Origin: Planctomycetia bacterium
GTDB taxonomy: Bacteria > Planctomycetota > MHYJ01 > WSZJ01
DNA: 41,722 bases
Reading direction: 5' to 3'
Assembly: GCA_020849035.1 (NCBI GenBank)
Contig: JADLHC010000275.1
Location: 1-41,722 of the forward strand
This document shows positions 22,775 to 30,953 of this stretch, in pieces. A program made the translations under genes and the position numbers. The stretch's first letter is position 1. Each line of letters opens with the position of its first letter. The notes under the pieces are model-generated. The model searched no databases and was not told where the DNA came from. It worked only from the letters and a program-made list of their open reading frames with translations.

Positions 22775-23599
22775 TCAGCTCCCGTCCCGCGCCCATTCCA
22801 CCACGCGGCGCCAGAACGGATGGTAATGCGGCTCGTCGCCGGACTGGAAGCGCCATCGCCAGGTCTCGTCGGTGGCGGAGAAGAAGACGCGGCCTTTCCC
22901 GTACCGCGACGTGGCGAACACCGGCGCCCCGCCGCCCTCGACCAGCACGGTTGCGCCGGCCGCGGGTCGGGTCGCCAGTCTCCAGTGGAGCGCGGGAAGG
23001 GCCTTCGCGAACGGCATCGCCCGGACGAGGGGCGACCGCGCCCCGGCATCCGTGAGGCGGCACGGGATCTCCTCCTCCTCGAGCCCCTCCTCCGCCGGCC
23101 GCACCGGGATCGCCGGCGCGAGCTCCGAGTCGAGCCACGCCCCCGGCATCCGGTCCTGCCCCGCGATCAGCACCAGCCCGCCGCCGCCCTCGACGAACTC
23201 CGCCAGCAGCTTCGCCCCGCCCGGCCACGACGCCGGGTCCACGTCCCCCAGCACGACGACGTCGTAGAAACAAAGCTCCTCCACCGTCGCGGGGAGCGCC
23301 GGCAGCGGTCTCGAGAAGGCGTCGTCGTCGGAGCGAAGCGAGTGCGGCTGCGTCCATGCCGGATCCGCGGTCGTGAGCCAGCACTGCACGTCGAGATTGC
23401 CGTCCCGGATCATCACGTTGTGCAGGTACCGGAACTCCCACCGCGGCGCGCCGTCGACGTACAGGACGCGCGTGCGGTGCGCCGCGGGGTCGCGCCTGGC
23501 CTCCACGGGCGCCGCCGGTTTCTCCGGCTCCTGCGGATCCGAAGCGCATCCGGACACCAGAAGGAGAGCGATCGCAACCGCCACCCGGTTCGGTTTCAT
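22775..23599 (-). CDS. Lipoprotein with glutamine-amidotransferase-like fold
   Basis: 274 residues from the ATG at 23599, preceded by a strong GAGGAGG site; an earlier in-frame ATG is rejected because it would bury the signal. The lipobox is VSGC (MKPNRVAVAIALLLVSGC). The mature part matches the GATase-like domain seen at the C-terminus of VWA membrane proteins: RVLYVDGAPRWEFRYLHNVM, WLTTADP, FYDVVVLGDVDPASW, LLAEFVEGGGGLVLIAGQD, and ATSRYGKGRVFFSATDETWR. There is no VWA domain or amidotransferase catalytic Cys, so it is probably a structural or binding module anchored in a membrane. Confidence 0.75.
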   Translation of the reverse strand: MKPNRVAVAIALLLVSGCASDPQEPEKPAAPVEARRDPAAHRTRVLYVDGAPRWEFRYLHNVMIRDGNLDVQCWLTTADPAWTQPHSLRSDDDAFSRPLPALPATVEELCFYDVVVLGDVDPASWPGGAKLLAEFVEGGGGLVLIAGQDRMPGAWLDSELAPAIPVRPAEEGLEEEEIPCRLTDAGARSPLVRAMPFAKALPALHWRLATRPAAGATVLVEGGGAPVFATSRYGKGRVFFSATDETWRWRFQSGDEPHYHPFWRRVVEWARDGS

Positions 23600-23717
23600 G
23601 TCCCCTCCTCTCTTCTGCCCTGCCCTCACGACGGCGCGGGGACCCGCGGCGTTCAGGGGTTCCGGACGTCGGTCGACAGCGCTGCTCCGGGTTCACTGTA
23701 CGCTGCGGCAGGGGCGT

Positions 23718-24521
23718 TCACCGCCGGCTTCGAACGACAGCCACGACCGGACGATGGTCGGATACCTTCGAGTCGATCCTCCGGGCAGTTTCGGCCGACC
23801 ACTCGCGCGTCCCGAAAACGTAGTCCACCCGGAGCAGGGGAATAGGATTCGGAAGAGTCGCACCCGATCCCGCGCTGAGGTCGATCAGCCGGCCCGTCAG
23901 GAGATCGTAGTTCCCGCCCAACGGCGGATTGTTGAAGGCGCCGGCGATCAGGGCCGGCGCGCCCGCGGCGTCGATCGCGGCCAGAAGCGACCGAATCTCG
24001 CGCTCCCGCGCGGCGAACCCCGCGCCGTCCGTCTTCATGTGCATCAGGTGCACCGATCCCACCACGAATCGCGCCCCGTCCAGCTCTACGGCTGCCCAGA
24101 CGCCGAAGGACCCCGCGGGCGCGCCGGGAATCGAGTGAGCCTCGAGCACCTTCCCGCGCGACAGCACGACGTTGCCCCACTCTCCGCCACCGAACAGGTT
24201 GAACGAACCCCACCACACGCCGGACATACCGAGTTCGCGTTCGAGCGCGGGCAGTTGCGCCTCGCGGATCTCCTGAAGGCAGACGACGTCGGGACGCTCG
24301 CGTCGGATGACCTCTATGGCCTCCGGCAAGCGATTTCCGAATTCGACGTTGTAGGTGACAACGGTGAGGGAGGTCGCGGGAAGTGACCAGTTCCCCGAGA
24401 ACCTTTCGGCGTAACGGCCCCTGGGCAGGCGCCAGAGTTTCCAGGCGAGCACACCTGTTCCGGCGATCGCGACCGAGGCGAGGAGGATCCGCGCACCCAG
24501 CGGCATTCTGCGTCCAGACAT
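23718..24521 (-). CDS. Membrane-anchored endonuclease/exonuclease/phosphatase-fold protein
   Basis: 267 residues. An N-terminal anchor (ARILLASVAIAGTGVLAW) is followed by the EEP fold: Asn58 in VVTYNVEFG, Glu84 in VCLQEIREA, His158 in GSVHLMHMK, Asp233 in LRVDYVFG, and SDHRPVVAV (Asp255, His256). The conserved GDFN motif is GAFN here: the Asp is Ala195 (codon GCC instead of GAC). In DNase-I-like enzymes that Asp takes part in catalysis, so activity is likely reduced or the function has changed. The family includes nucleases and sphingomyelinases. Confidence 0.75.
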   Translation of the reverse strand: MSGRRMPLGARILLASVAIAGTGVLAWKLWRLPRGRYAERFSGNWSLPATSLTVVTYNVEFGNRLPEAIEVIRRERPDVVCLQEIREAQLPALERELGMSGVWWGSFNLFGGGEWGNVVLSRGKVLEAHSIPGAPAGSFGVWAAVELDGARFVVGSVHLMHMKTDGAGFAAREREIRSLLAAIDAAGAPALIAGAFNNPPLGGNYDLLTGRLIDLSAGSGATLPNPIPLLRVDYVFGTREWSAETARRIDSKVSDHRPVVAVVRSRR

Positions 24522-24543
24522 GGAGCGGCCTCGACAGTGCAGA

Positions 24544-25656
24544 CTATGGCTTCAGGACGATTCTCTCCCTCCGCCTCCGTCTCAGGACGTCCTGCCGCAC
24601 GTCCGCGCCGATGCCCGGCCGGCTGCGCAGCGCGATCGTGCCGTCCGGGGCGACGGCGACGGGCTCGTCGATGACGTCGGGCGAGTAGTAGCGGTCGCTG
24701 CCGGAGAGGTCGCCGGGCTTCGTGAACCCGGGAAGCGCCGCGATGGCGACGTTGTGCAGCCGCCCGACGCCGGACTCGAGGAGGCCGCCGCACCAGACGG
24801 GGATGCCCGCCTTCCGGCAGAGGTCGTGGATCTCGATTGCCTTCGTCGGGCCGCCGACGCGCGACGGCTTGATGTTCACGACGCGGCACGCCTTCATGCG
24901 GACGGCGTTGCGCGCGAGGTCCGCCGAGGTGATGGACTCGTCGAGGCAGATCGGCGTGCGCAGCACTTTCGCCAGCGCCGCGTGGTCCGCGAGGTCCTCG
25001 TGCCCGAGCGGCTGTTCGAGGTAGTCGAGCCGGAAGCGGTCGAGGCGGCGGAGGTGCGCGGTGTGGGCGGGGGTGTAGGCGGCGTTGGCGTCGGCGGTGA
25101 GCGGGAATCCGGCGGGAAGCCGCTTCCTCGCCTCCGCGAGCGGCTTCCCGTCCCACCCCGGCTTGATTTTGAGCTTGATGCGCCGGTAGCCCTTCGCGGC
25201 GAAGTCCTCGACGCGTTTCATCAGGAGGCCCATCGGGTCGATGCCGAGCGACACGCCGCTCTCGATGAACTTGCGCGTCGCGCCGTAGAGCTTCGCGACC
25301 GGCACGCCGCGCCGGCGCGCTTCGAGGTCCCAGAGCGCGGTCTCCAGCCCGGCCTTGGCCATGGCGTGGCCGCGGACGCGGTGGAACAGCGCGGGGCAGT
25401 CGGCCGGCGTCCGGAGCCTCGACGCGAACAGCGCCGGCGCGAGGAAGTCGCGAATCACGTACGCCGCCGTCACCACCGTCTCGCTCGAGTAGTGCGGCTG
25501 CGCCGACGCCGGCACTTCGCCCCACCCGGACAGCCCGTCGTCCTCCGCCTCGACGAGGATCGTCTCCTGCTGCGTCACCCGCCCGAACGACGTCTCGAAC
25601 GGGAACCGCAGCGGCATGTGCAGGACATGGAGGACGATGCGGGTGGGGAGCTTCAT
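24544..25656 (-). CDS. Enolase-superfamily enzyme, MenC / dipeptide epimerase-like
   Basis: 370 residues. The muconate-lactonising subgroup pattern is clear: catalytic Lys pair in RIKLKIKPGWD, metal ligands Asp in LTADANAAYT, Glu in YLEQPLGHED and Asp in ICLDESITS, and the second catalytic Lys in VNIKPSRVGG. The K-x-K, KPSRVGG and CLDES forms are those of o-succinylbenzoate synthase and N-acylamino-acid racemase (the MenC/NAAAR group), which cannot be separated by sequence alone. No other menaquinone genes are present here. It lies directly upstream of the EEP gene on the same strand (22 nt). Confidence 0.82.
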   Translation of the reverse strand: MKLPTRIVLHVLHMPLRFPFETSFGRVTQQETILVEAEDDGLSGWGEVPASAQPHYSSETVVTAAYVIRDFLAPALFASRLRTPADCPALFHRVRGHAMAKAGLETALWDLEARRRGVPVAKLYGATRKFIESGVSLGIDPMGLLMKRVEDFAAKGYRRIKLKIKPGWDGKPLAEARKRLPAGFPLTADANAAYTPAHTAHLRRLDRFRLDYLEQPLGHEDLADHAALAKVLRTPICLDESITSADLARNAVRMKACRVVNIKPSRVGGPTKAIEIHDLCRKAGIPVWCGGLLESGVGRLHNVAIAALPGFTKPGDLSGSDRYYSPDVIDEPVAVAPDGTIALRSRPGIGADVRQDVLRRRRRERIVLKP

Positions 25657-25799
25657 GGGGGCATCGTCCGGGAGAGCCGCGGCGAGGTCAAAGGTTCAGG
25701 GAGCGCGAACCAATCCAACGATCCTGCGTCTCACGGCGGCCTGCGCACACCTCCCCGCCGGCCCCAACCTCCTCGCCGCCTTGGCCCGGCTGTTTTCCG

Positions 25800-25912
25800 A
25801 GAGCGCGCCGGAAATCCTGCGAGTCGGGCGGAGTCGGCCCGACAACGAGCCAGTTCTCCCAAACAATCAGCAGGCCGACGCAGCCTGACTCGCAGGATTT
25901 CCGGCGCGCTCT
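25800..25912. repeat. Inverted-repeat element, copy B
   Basis: Arms 25800-25839 and 25873-25912. The inner core (GGGCGGAGTCGGCC and GGCCGACGCAGCCTG) is identical to that of copy A, with the same three mismatches in the stem. The outer stem differs (GAGTC/GACTC instead of GGGCC/GGCCC, for example) but remains paired. The right end overlaps the TAG stop of the CPBP gene. Roughly 140 bases upstream to the enolase-family gene hold nothing recognised. Confidence 0.75.
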
Positions 25913-26543
25913 AACGCCGCTCGAACTCCAGCATCCCGCCCTTCTCGTGAATCGTCAGCTTCGGCCCCGCCGGCGCGCCTTTCCGCGCAATCCGCGCGAG
26001 GTTCACGCCGTTGATCAGCGCGTGGGCGAGCATCGGCCCCGCGATGTTGCCGGTCCAGGCATAGATCGCCCCGAAGGCGACGGACGTGCCGACGGCGAAG
26101 ATCGTCCAGGGGAAGAGCTCGCGTCGGAACGGGAGGTGGACGGCGCCGAACGCCAGGGAGGTGAGGGCGATGCCGAGCGTGGTGGAGTGGGTGAGCGCGA
26201 TCGCGGTCGGCTGGAGCGCGGCGCGGAAGAGCATCTCCTCGCCGATGCCGGACGCGAGTGCCGTGGCCGCGCAGTGGAGCAGCGAGAACCCGCCGAAGAC
26301 CTGCGCGAAGAAGGCGTCGAGGGTGCGCCCCCAGTTCGTGTGCGCGGCGGACCAGCCGGAGTACCACAGCACCGCCGTCGCGAGGCCGACGCCCAGCCCG
26401 AGCGAGGACCACAGGTCGTTCGCGGCGATCTGCCAGAAGGCCTCGCGCCCGTCGCGGGCGATGACCCACAGGACGCCGGCCGCCGTCATCACGGAGTAGA
26501 CGACGCCGACGGCGATGACTTTTGCCCAGTTGCGGCCGCGCAT
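25911..26543 (-). CDS. CPBP-family intramembrane metalloprotease
   Basis: 210 residues with several hydrophobic helices (for example VIAVGVVYSVMTAAGVLWVI and FGGFSLLHCAATALASGIGE). The CPBP/Rce1-like motifs are GIGEEMLFRAAL (EExxxR, motif 1), FGAVHLPF (motif 2 His) and MLAHALINGVNL (motif 3 His/Asn). The family cleaves within membranes or acts in prenyl-protein or bacteriocin-immunity processes. The start ATG has no Shine-Dalgarno, but TACCTT ends 6 nt upstream (26550-26555 on the minus strand). Its stop codon lies in the repeat element. Confidence 0.85.
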   Translation of the reverse strand: MRGRNWAKVIAVGVVYSVMTAAGVLWVIARDGREAFWQIAANDLWSSLGLGVGLATAVLWYSGWSAAHTNWGRTLDAFFAQVFGGFSLLHCAATALASGIGEEMLFRAALQPTAIALTHSTTLGIALTSLAFGAVHLPFRRELFPWTIFAVGTSVAFGAIYAWTGNIAGPMLAHALINGVNLARIARKGAPAGPKLTIHEKGGMLEFERR

Positions 26544-26549
26544 GGGGGA

Positions 26550-26555
26550 AAGGTA
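26550..26555 (-). promoter_or_regulatory. -10-like hexamer directly before the CPBP gene
   Basis: TACCTT on the minus strand, 6 nt from the ATG and with no Shine-Dalgarno between; the same arrangement as before the kinase gene. Suggests a leaderless message. Confidence 0.35.
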
Positions 26556-26589
26556 ACGGAATCGGCAGGAGGCGGCGAGGGTGAGAGGG

Positions 26590-26672
26590 GGTTGATCGGT
26601 TGATGGGTTGATGAGTTGAGAACGGCGCCTGCCGCGCAGGTCTCAACCCATGAACCTATCAACCCATCAACC
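26590..26672. repeat. Long GGTTGATG-based inverted repeat
   Basis: Two 32-nt arms (26590-26621 and 26641-26672) pair at 28 of 32 positions. Each arm is itself four tandem octamers of GGTTGATG type. The 19-nt loop contains a second small hairpin (CCTGC/GCAGG). It starts 9 nt past the phoH stop, so it could end phoH transcription or mark a repeat family. Confidence 0.7.
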
Positions 26673-26680
26673 GCCCTTCC

Positions 26681-27700
26681 CTACCTCCGCGGCTGCTTCT
26701 TCCGCTTCAACGCCGCCTCGCGCCGCTCGTACGCGTCCACGATCTTCTGCACGAGCGGATGGCGCACGATGTCCGCACGGCCGAGATAGATGAACGAGAT
26801 GCCCGCGATGTCCGGCATGAACGCCTGCGCCTCGATGAGCCCCGAGGTCTTGCCGACGGGCAGGTCCACCTGCGTCACGTCTCCCGTGACGACGATCTTG
26901 GAACCGGTGCCCATGCGGGTCAGGAACATCTTCATCTGCTCGGGCGTCGTGTTCTGTGCTTCGTCGAGGATGATGAACGCGTCGTCGAGCGTGCGGCCGC
27001 GCATGTAGGCGAGGGGGACGATTTCGACGACCTCGGCATCCAGCAACCGCTTGAGCTGGCCGGTCTCGAGGATGGCGTTGAGGCCGTCGTAGAGGGGGCG
27101 GAGGTACGGGTTGACCTTGGCCTGGATGTCGCCGGGGAGGAAGCCGAGGCGTTCGCCGGCCTCGACGGCGGGGCGGGCGAGGACGATGCGGCGAACGCGG
27201 CCGCCCTTGAGGGCCTCGACGGCCATGGCGACGGCGATGTAGGTCTTGCCAGTACCGGCGGGGCCGATGCAGAAGGTCACGTCGTGGTTACGGATCGCGT
27301 CGATGTAGGCGCCCTGGCCGCTGCTGCGCGGTCCGAATTTCGCCCCCCGGCGCGACATCTCGACGCCCTCGCGGCGCCGGCGCTCGACGAACTCCGTGCC
27401 CGGGTCGGCCTCGTCGGTCACGTGCCGCTCGCCGGCGTCGCCCTCCTCGGCGATGAACTCCTTCACACGCTCCGGCGCGATCCACCCCTCGTCCATCACG
27501 TGCTGCAGCATCCGCTCCAGCACCTTCAGCGCCTTCTCCACCTTCAGCGCCTGGCCGGAAATCTTGATCTCCGTCCCGCGCGCCATGATGTTCACGCCGA
27601 ACGCGTCCCGCACGACCCGCGCGTGGCGGTCCCCCGCCCCCAGCAGGCCCACGATCTGGTCCCGGTCTTCCACCGCCATCGTTTTCTCGACGCGCGACAT
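26681..27700 (-). CDS. PhoH-family ATPase
   Basis: 339 residues from the ATG at 27700, preceded by GAGGTG; an in-frame GTG 6 nt earlier is less likely. The N-terminal region (about 1-70) resembles a KH-like domain (VVRDAFGVNIMARGTEIKIS). The ATPase core has Walker A GPAGTGKTYIAVA, the family segment ARPAVEAGERLGFLPGD, Walker B IILDEAQNTT, and VVTGDVTQVDLP as sensor motif. PhoH/YbeZ proteins are linked to RNA metabolism and ribosome assembly with YbeY, which is not seen here. The cdsA stop lies 8 nt upstream of the start, suggesting an operon uppS-cdsA-phoH. C-terminus is very basic. Confidence 0.9.
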   Translation of the reverse strand: MSRVEKTMAVEDRDQIVGLLGAGDRHARVVRDAFGVNIMARGTEIKISGQALKVEKALKVLERMLQHVMDEGWIAPERVKEFIAEEGDAGERHVTDEADPGTEFVERRRREGVEMSRRGAKFGPRSSGQGAYIDAIRNHDVTFCIGPAGTGKTYIAVAMAVEALKGGRVRRIVLARPAVEAGERLGFLPGDIQAKVNPYLRPLYDGLNAILETGQLKRLLDAEVVEIVPLAYMRGRTLDDAFIILDEAQNTTPEQMKMFLTRMGTGSKIVVTGDVTQVDLPVGKTSGLIEAQAFMPDIAGISFIYLGRADIVRHPLVQKIVDAYERREAALKRKKQPRR

Positions 27701-27707
27701 GGACACC

Positions 27708-28565
27708 TCAGTGGGGTTGCGTGAACCGAAGGGCCGTCAGGAACCCGAAGTACGCGACGGGCGCGGACAGGAGCAGGCAGTCGATCACGTCCAGCACGCC
27801 GCCCAGGCCGGGCAACAGCGCGGAACTGTCCTTCGCCTGCACCGACCGCTTCATCAGGCTCTCCACCAGGTCCCCGAACTGCCCGGTGACCTGGACGACG
27901 AGCGACAGGGGAATGAACACGTGAAGAGGCACGTGGGTTCGCAGCGGCGTGAGGTACCACGGGATCAGGCCGCCCGCGCATCCGAGGATGAGCCCGCCGA
28001 CGAACCCCTCGATCGTCTTCCCGGGCGACACCTTCGGGATCAGCTTGTGTCTCCCGAACGCCTTCCCGGTGAAGTACGCCGACGCGTCGGTCCACTTCCC
28101 GACGACGATGTACCAGATGAACGCGCCCTCGCCGATCACGGGAAGCGCGCGGATCTCCATCGAGTAGGAGCCGAGCCACCAGATGTAGAAGAAGCCCAGG
28201 AACTGGAGCGCGACGCTGCGGAAGCGCTCGGGCTCGCCGCGGACGACCTCGACGCAGAGCGAGAGGACCATCGCCATGACGAGCACGGCGTGGGGGAGCG
28301 ACGAGCCCGCGGGCCCGAGCGGGCGCTCCTTCCAGAGCTCGGCGACGTGCGCCAGGCAGAGGAGCATCGTGGCGCCGCACATCGGCACCAGCGACAGCTT
28401 CGCCCCGCCCGCCTGCTGGAGTCGCACGTACTCCTTCATCCCCCAGGTCAGGCCGAACGCGTACAGCACCCACGCGCCGCGCGCCCATTCCATCCGGTGG
28501 TCGAACACGAACAGCCCCACCGTGAGGATCGCCATCGGGATGCCCGTCAGCAGCCGCGCCTTCAT
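27708..28565 (-). CDS. cdsA: Phosphatidate cytidylyltransferase
   Basis: 285 residues, strongly hydrophobic with about eight helices. The CdsA signature is near the C-terminus: KHKLIPKVSPGKTIEGFVGG (S-P-x-K-T-x-E-G-x-x-G) and later GQFGDLVESLMKR and LPGLGGVLDVIDCLLL (D-S/G-x-x-K-R and P-G-H-G-G-x-x-D-R/V-x-D forms). The enzyme makes CDP-diacylglycerol from CTP and phosphatidic acid in the cytoplasmic membrane, the entry to phospholipid synthesis. Its ATG overlaps the uppS stop (ATGA), the usual uppS-cdsA order. Confidence 0.93.
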   Translation of the reverse strand: MKARLLTGIPMAILTVGLFVFDHRMEWARGAWVLYAFGLTWGMKEYVRLQQAGGAKLSLVPMCGATMLLCLAHVAELWKERPLGPAGSSLPHAVLVMAMVLSLCVEVVRGEPERFRSVALQFLGFFYIWWLGSYSMEIRALPVIGEGAFIWYIVVGKWTDASAYFTGKAFGRHKLIPKVSPGKTIEGFVGGLILGCAGGLIPWYLTPLRTHVPLHVFIPLSLVVQVTGQFGDLVESLMKRSVQAKDSSALLPGLGGVLDVIDCLLLSAPVAYFGFLTALRFTQPH

Positions 28566-29290
28566 CTCTCGGCAAGCCCCCCGAAACGCCGCTCCCGCCG
28601 CGCGAAGTCGTCGATCGCCGCGTGCAGCGTCGCGACGCTGAAGTCAGGCCAGTAGTCCTTCGTGAACCACAGCTCCGCGTACGAGATCTCCCAGAGCAGG
28701 AAGTTCGACACGCGGTGGTCGCCCCCGGTGCGGATCAGCAGGTCCACCTCCGCCGCCGCCGGGTCGTACAGGTACCTCGCGAACTCGTCCTCCGTCAGCT
28801 CCGGCACCTTCCCGCGCCGCAGCGCGTCCCCCGCGAACGCCCTCGCCGCATCCACGATCTCGCCGCGCCCGCCGTAGTTCAGCGCGAGCGTCATCGTCAT
28901 CTTCGGGTTCTCGCGCGTCACCGCCTTCGTCTTCTCCAGCTCCGCCAGCACCTCCGGCGACAGCTCGTGCAGCCGCCCGATCGCCGCGAACCGGATCCCG
29001 TTCTTCATCAGCGACGGCCGCTCCCCCGCCAGGTACCTCTTCAGCAGCTTCATCAGGAAGTCGATCTCCCGCTTCGGCCGCTTCCAGTTCTCCGCCGAGA
29101 ACGCGTACAGCGTCAGCCGCTGCACCCCGATCCGCGCGCACTCCTCCGTGATCGTCCGCACCATCCGCGCGCCCGCCTCGTGCCCCTTGTGCCGCGGAAG
29201 TCCCTTCTGCTCGGCCCATCGCCCGTTGCCGTCCATGATGATCGCGATGTGGCGCGGGACGTGCGCGGGGGCGGCGGGAAGCGCGGGCAT
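28562..29290 (-). CDS. uppS: Undecaprenyl diphosphate synthase
   Basis: 242 residues. Motifs of the cis-prenyltransferase family: AIIMDGNGRWAEQKGLPRHK (substrate P-loop, catalytic Asp), RLTLYAFSAENWKRP, LALNYGGRGEIVDAAR and the C-terminal VDLLIRTGGDHRVSNFLLWE with the YAELWFTKDYWPDF end. UppS adds eight isoprenes to farnesyl diphosphate to give the C55 lipid carrier used in cell-wall synthesis. A very long in-frame extension exists upstream but lies antisense to the WD40 gene; the chosen ATG starts just before the conserved core. No Shine-Dalgarno; TACCCT lies 8 nt upstream. Confidence 0.95.
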   Translation of the reverse strand: MPALPAAPAHVPRHIAIIMDGNGRWAEQKGLPRHKGHEAGARMVRTITEECARIGVQRLTLYAFSAENWKRPKREIDFLMKLLKRYLAGERPSLMKNGIRFAAIGRLHELSPEVLAELEKTKAVTRENPKMTMTLALNYGGRGEIVDAARAFAGDALRRGKVPELTEDEFARYLYDPAAAEVDLLIRTGGDHRVSNFLLWEISYAELWFTKDYWPDFSVATLHAAIDDFARRERRFGGLAER

Positions 29291-29298
29291 GGCCCCCA

Positions 29299-29304
29299 AG
29301 GGTA
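29299..29304 (-). promoter_or_regulatory. -10-like hexamer before uppS
   Basis: TACCCT on the minus strand ends 8 nt before the uppS ATG and no Shine-Dalgarno is present, consistent with a leaderless start of the uppS-cdsA-phoH operon. Confidence 0.35.
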
Positions 29305-29395
29305 GCGGCGCCCCGCGAAAGCGGCGAGGGATCGCGCAGGGCGCTTCGCGCGCGCCGCCCCGCGTCGTACGATGCCGCAGCCTCCCGGGGCACCC

Positions 29396-30940
29396 ATGCG
29401 CACCTTCGCCATCGCCCTGCTGCTCGCGTTGTCCTGCGCCGCGGAAGACGCGGAACGGCCGAAGCCGTCGGCACGGTTCGACATGCCCGGGGGCGTCGGC
29501 GACGTTCGCTTCTCCCCCGACGGCCGCGAGCTCGCGGTGACGGGATTCCGGAAGACGGCGGCGGTGTTCGAGCTGGAGAAGGGCGAATCGCGCGGAAGCC
29601 TGGTCGGGCACACGGGACGCGTGACCTGCGTCGCGTGGTCGGCGGACGGTAAGGCGCTGGCGACAGGAAGCGACGACGGGTCGGTGCGGCTGTGGGACGC
29701 CGTGACGCTGAAGGCGGCGGGATCGAAGGAGGATGCGCACGGCCGCGGGAGCCACGGAACGGGGACGACGGCGCTGGGCTTCTACCCCGACGGGAAGTCG
29801 CTCTTCTCGACTGGCTACGACACGACGGTGCGCATCTGGGAGTCGGCGACGCTGAACGAGATCCAGGCGCTGGAGGGGCACGGTGACTGCGTGATGGGGG
29901 CGCTGTCCGCCGACGGGCGCCTGCTGGCGACGGCGAGCCAGGACGGCACGGCGCGGCTCTGGAACGCGGTGACCGGGGAGGTGCTCGGGGAGCTCGAAAT
30001 CGCCCCCGCGATCGAGGCGACCAGCCCGCACCTCGGATACCCGGTGTTTTCGCCCGACGGCCGACGCCTGTTCGCCGGCGGCGGCGACGGACGCGTGCGC
30101 ACGTGGTCCCTCCCGGACCGAATGCCCGGGCCGTCCTGGACGGCCCACCGCGGGTTCGTCGGCGCGCTCGACCTGTCACCGGACGGCTCCCTCGTCGCCA
30201 CCGGAGAAATGCACCCCGAGGGCGCCGCGCGCCGGCCGGACAAGACCTGGGACAACTCCATTCGTTTCTGGGATGCCGCGACCGGCTCCCTCCTCCTCGA
30301 GATCGACGGCCACTCCCTCTCCGTCTGCCGCTGCCGCTTCTCCCCCGACGGCCGCCGCCTGGCGACCGCGTCGTGGGACGGAACCGTGCTGGTGTGGGCC
30401 CTCGCGGCGCTGGACCTGAGCGCGGAGAGCGCGGCGGCGGAGGACGCGGAGACGATGTGGAAGCGGCTGGGGCGGGAGGACGGGCCTGCGGCGTGGTCGG
30501 CGACGCGCGCGCTGGCGGCCGACGCGCGGAAGGCGATGGACTTCTTCGAGGCGAGGCTGAAGCCCGCGGGGCCGGACCCCGGGTTCGCGGATCGTCTGGA
30601 GGCGCTGGTTCTCGGGCTGGACGACGACGACCCCGCCGTGCGCGACCGCTCGCAGGACGAGCTGGCGCGGCTGGGGCCGCGCGCGACGGCGCGGCTGCGC
30701 GCCGCGCTGGCCTCGCCGCCGTCGCCGGAGGTCAAGATGCGGGCGCGGGCGATCCTCGAAGCGGGGACGGAGTGGAAGCCCGGGACCGAGGACGAGCGTC
30801 GCTGGGCCCGGTGCGTGGAGGTCCTGCGCGCCGCCGGCGGGGAGCGCGCGCGGGCGCTGCTCGAGAAACTCACGGAGGGCGCGCCCGACGCGGTGCTGAC
30901 CGGGCTGGCGCGGACGGCGCTCGACGCGAAACCGAGGTAG
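29396..30940 (+). CDS. Secreted WD40-repeat protein
   Basis: 514 residues from the ATG at 29396, which gives a signal peptide (MRTFAIALLLALSCA); an earlier ATG at 29372 sits on a -10-like hexamer and is rejected. About six or seven WD40 repeats follow (about 25-340), for example FSPDGRELAVTGFRKTAAVF, GHTGRVTCVAWSADGKALAT with SDDGSVRLWD, ATASQDGTARLWNAVTG, and RFSPDGRRLATASWDGTVLV. The last 170 residues are an alpha-helical tail (AETMWKRLGREDGPAAWSAT, DDDDPAVRDRSQDELARLG), an arrangement characteristic of planctomycete WD40 proteins. Probably a periplasmic scaffold; partners unknown. Convergent with the ogt gene. Confidence 0.88.
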   Translation: MRTFAIALLLALSCAAEDAERPKPSARFDMPGGVGDVRFSPDGRELAVTGFRKTAAVFELEKGESRGSLVGHTGRVTCVAWSADGKALATGSDDGSVRLWDAVTLKAAGSKEDAHGRGSHGTGTTALGFYPDGKSLFSTGYDTTVRIWESATLNEIQALEGHGDCVMGALSADGRLLATASQDGTARLWNAVTGEVLGELEIAPAIEATSPHLGYPVFSPDGRRLFAGGGDGRVRTWSLPDRMPGPSWTAHRGFVGALDLSPDGSLVATGEMHPEGAARRPDKTWDNSIRFWDAATGSLLLEIDGHSLSVCRCRFSPDGRRLATASWDGTVLVWALAALDLSAESAAAEDAETMWKRLGREDGPAAWSATRALAADARKAMDFFEARLKPAGPDPGFADRLEALVLGLDDDDPAVRDRSQDELARLGPRATARLRAALASPPSPEVKMRARAILEAGTEWKPGTEDERRWARCVEVLRAAGGERARALLEKLTEGAPDAVLTGLARTALDAKPR

Positions 30941-30953
30941 CCGGGCCCCCCGC

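Noticed and set aside
28562-30148. A 528-codon version of UppS starting far upstream
   Set aside because: The extension lies antisense to the WD40 gene and has no similarity to the family; the conserved protein begins at 29290.
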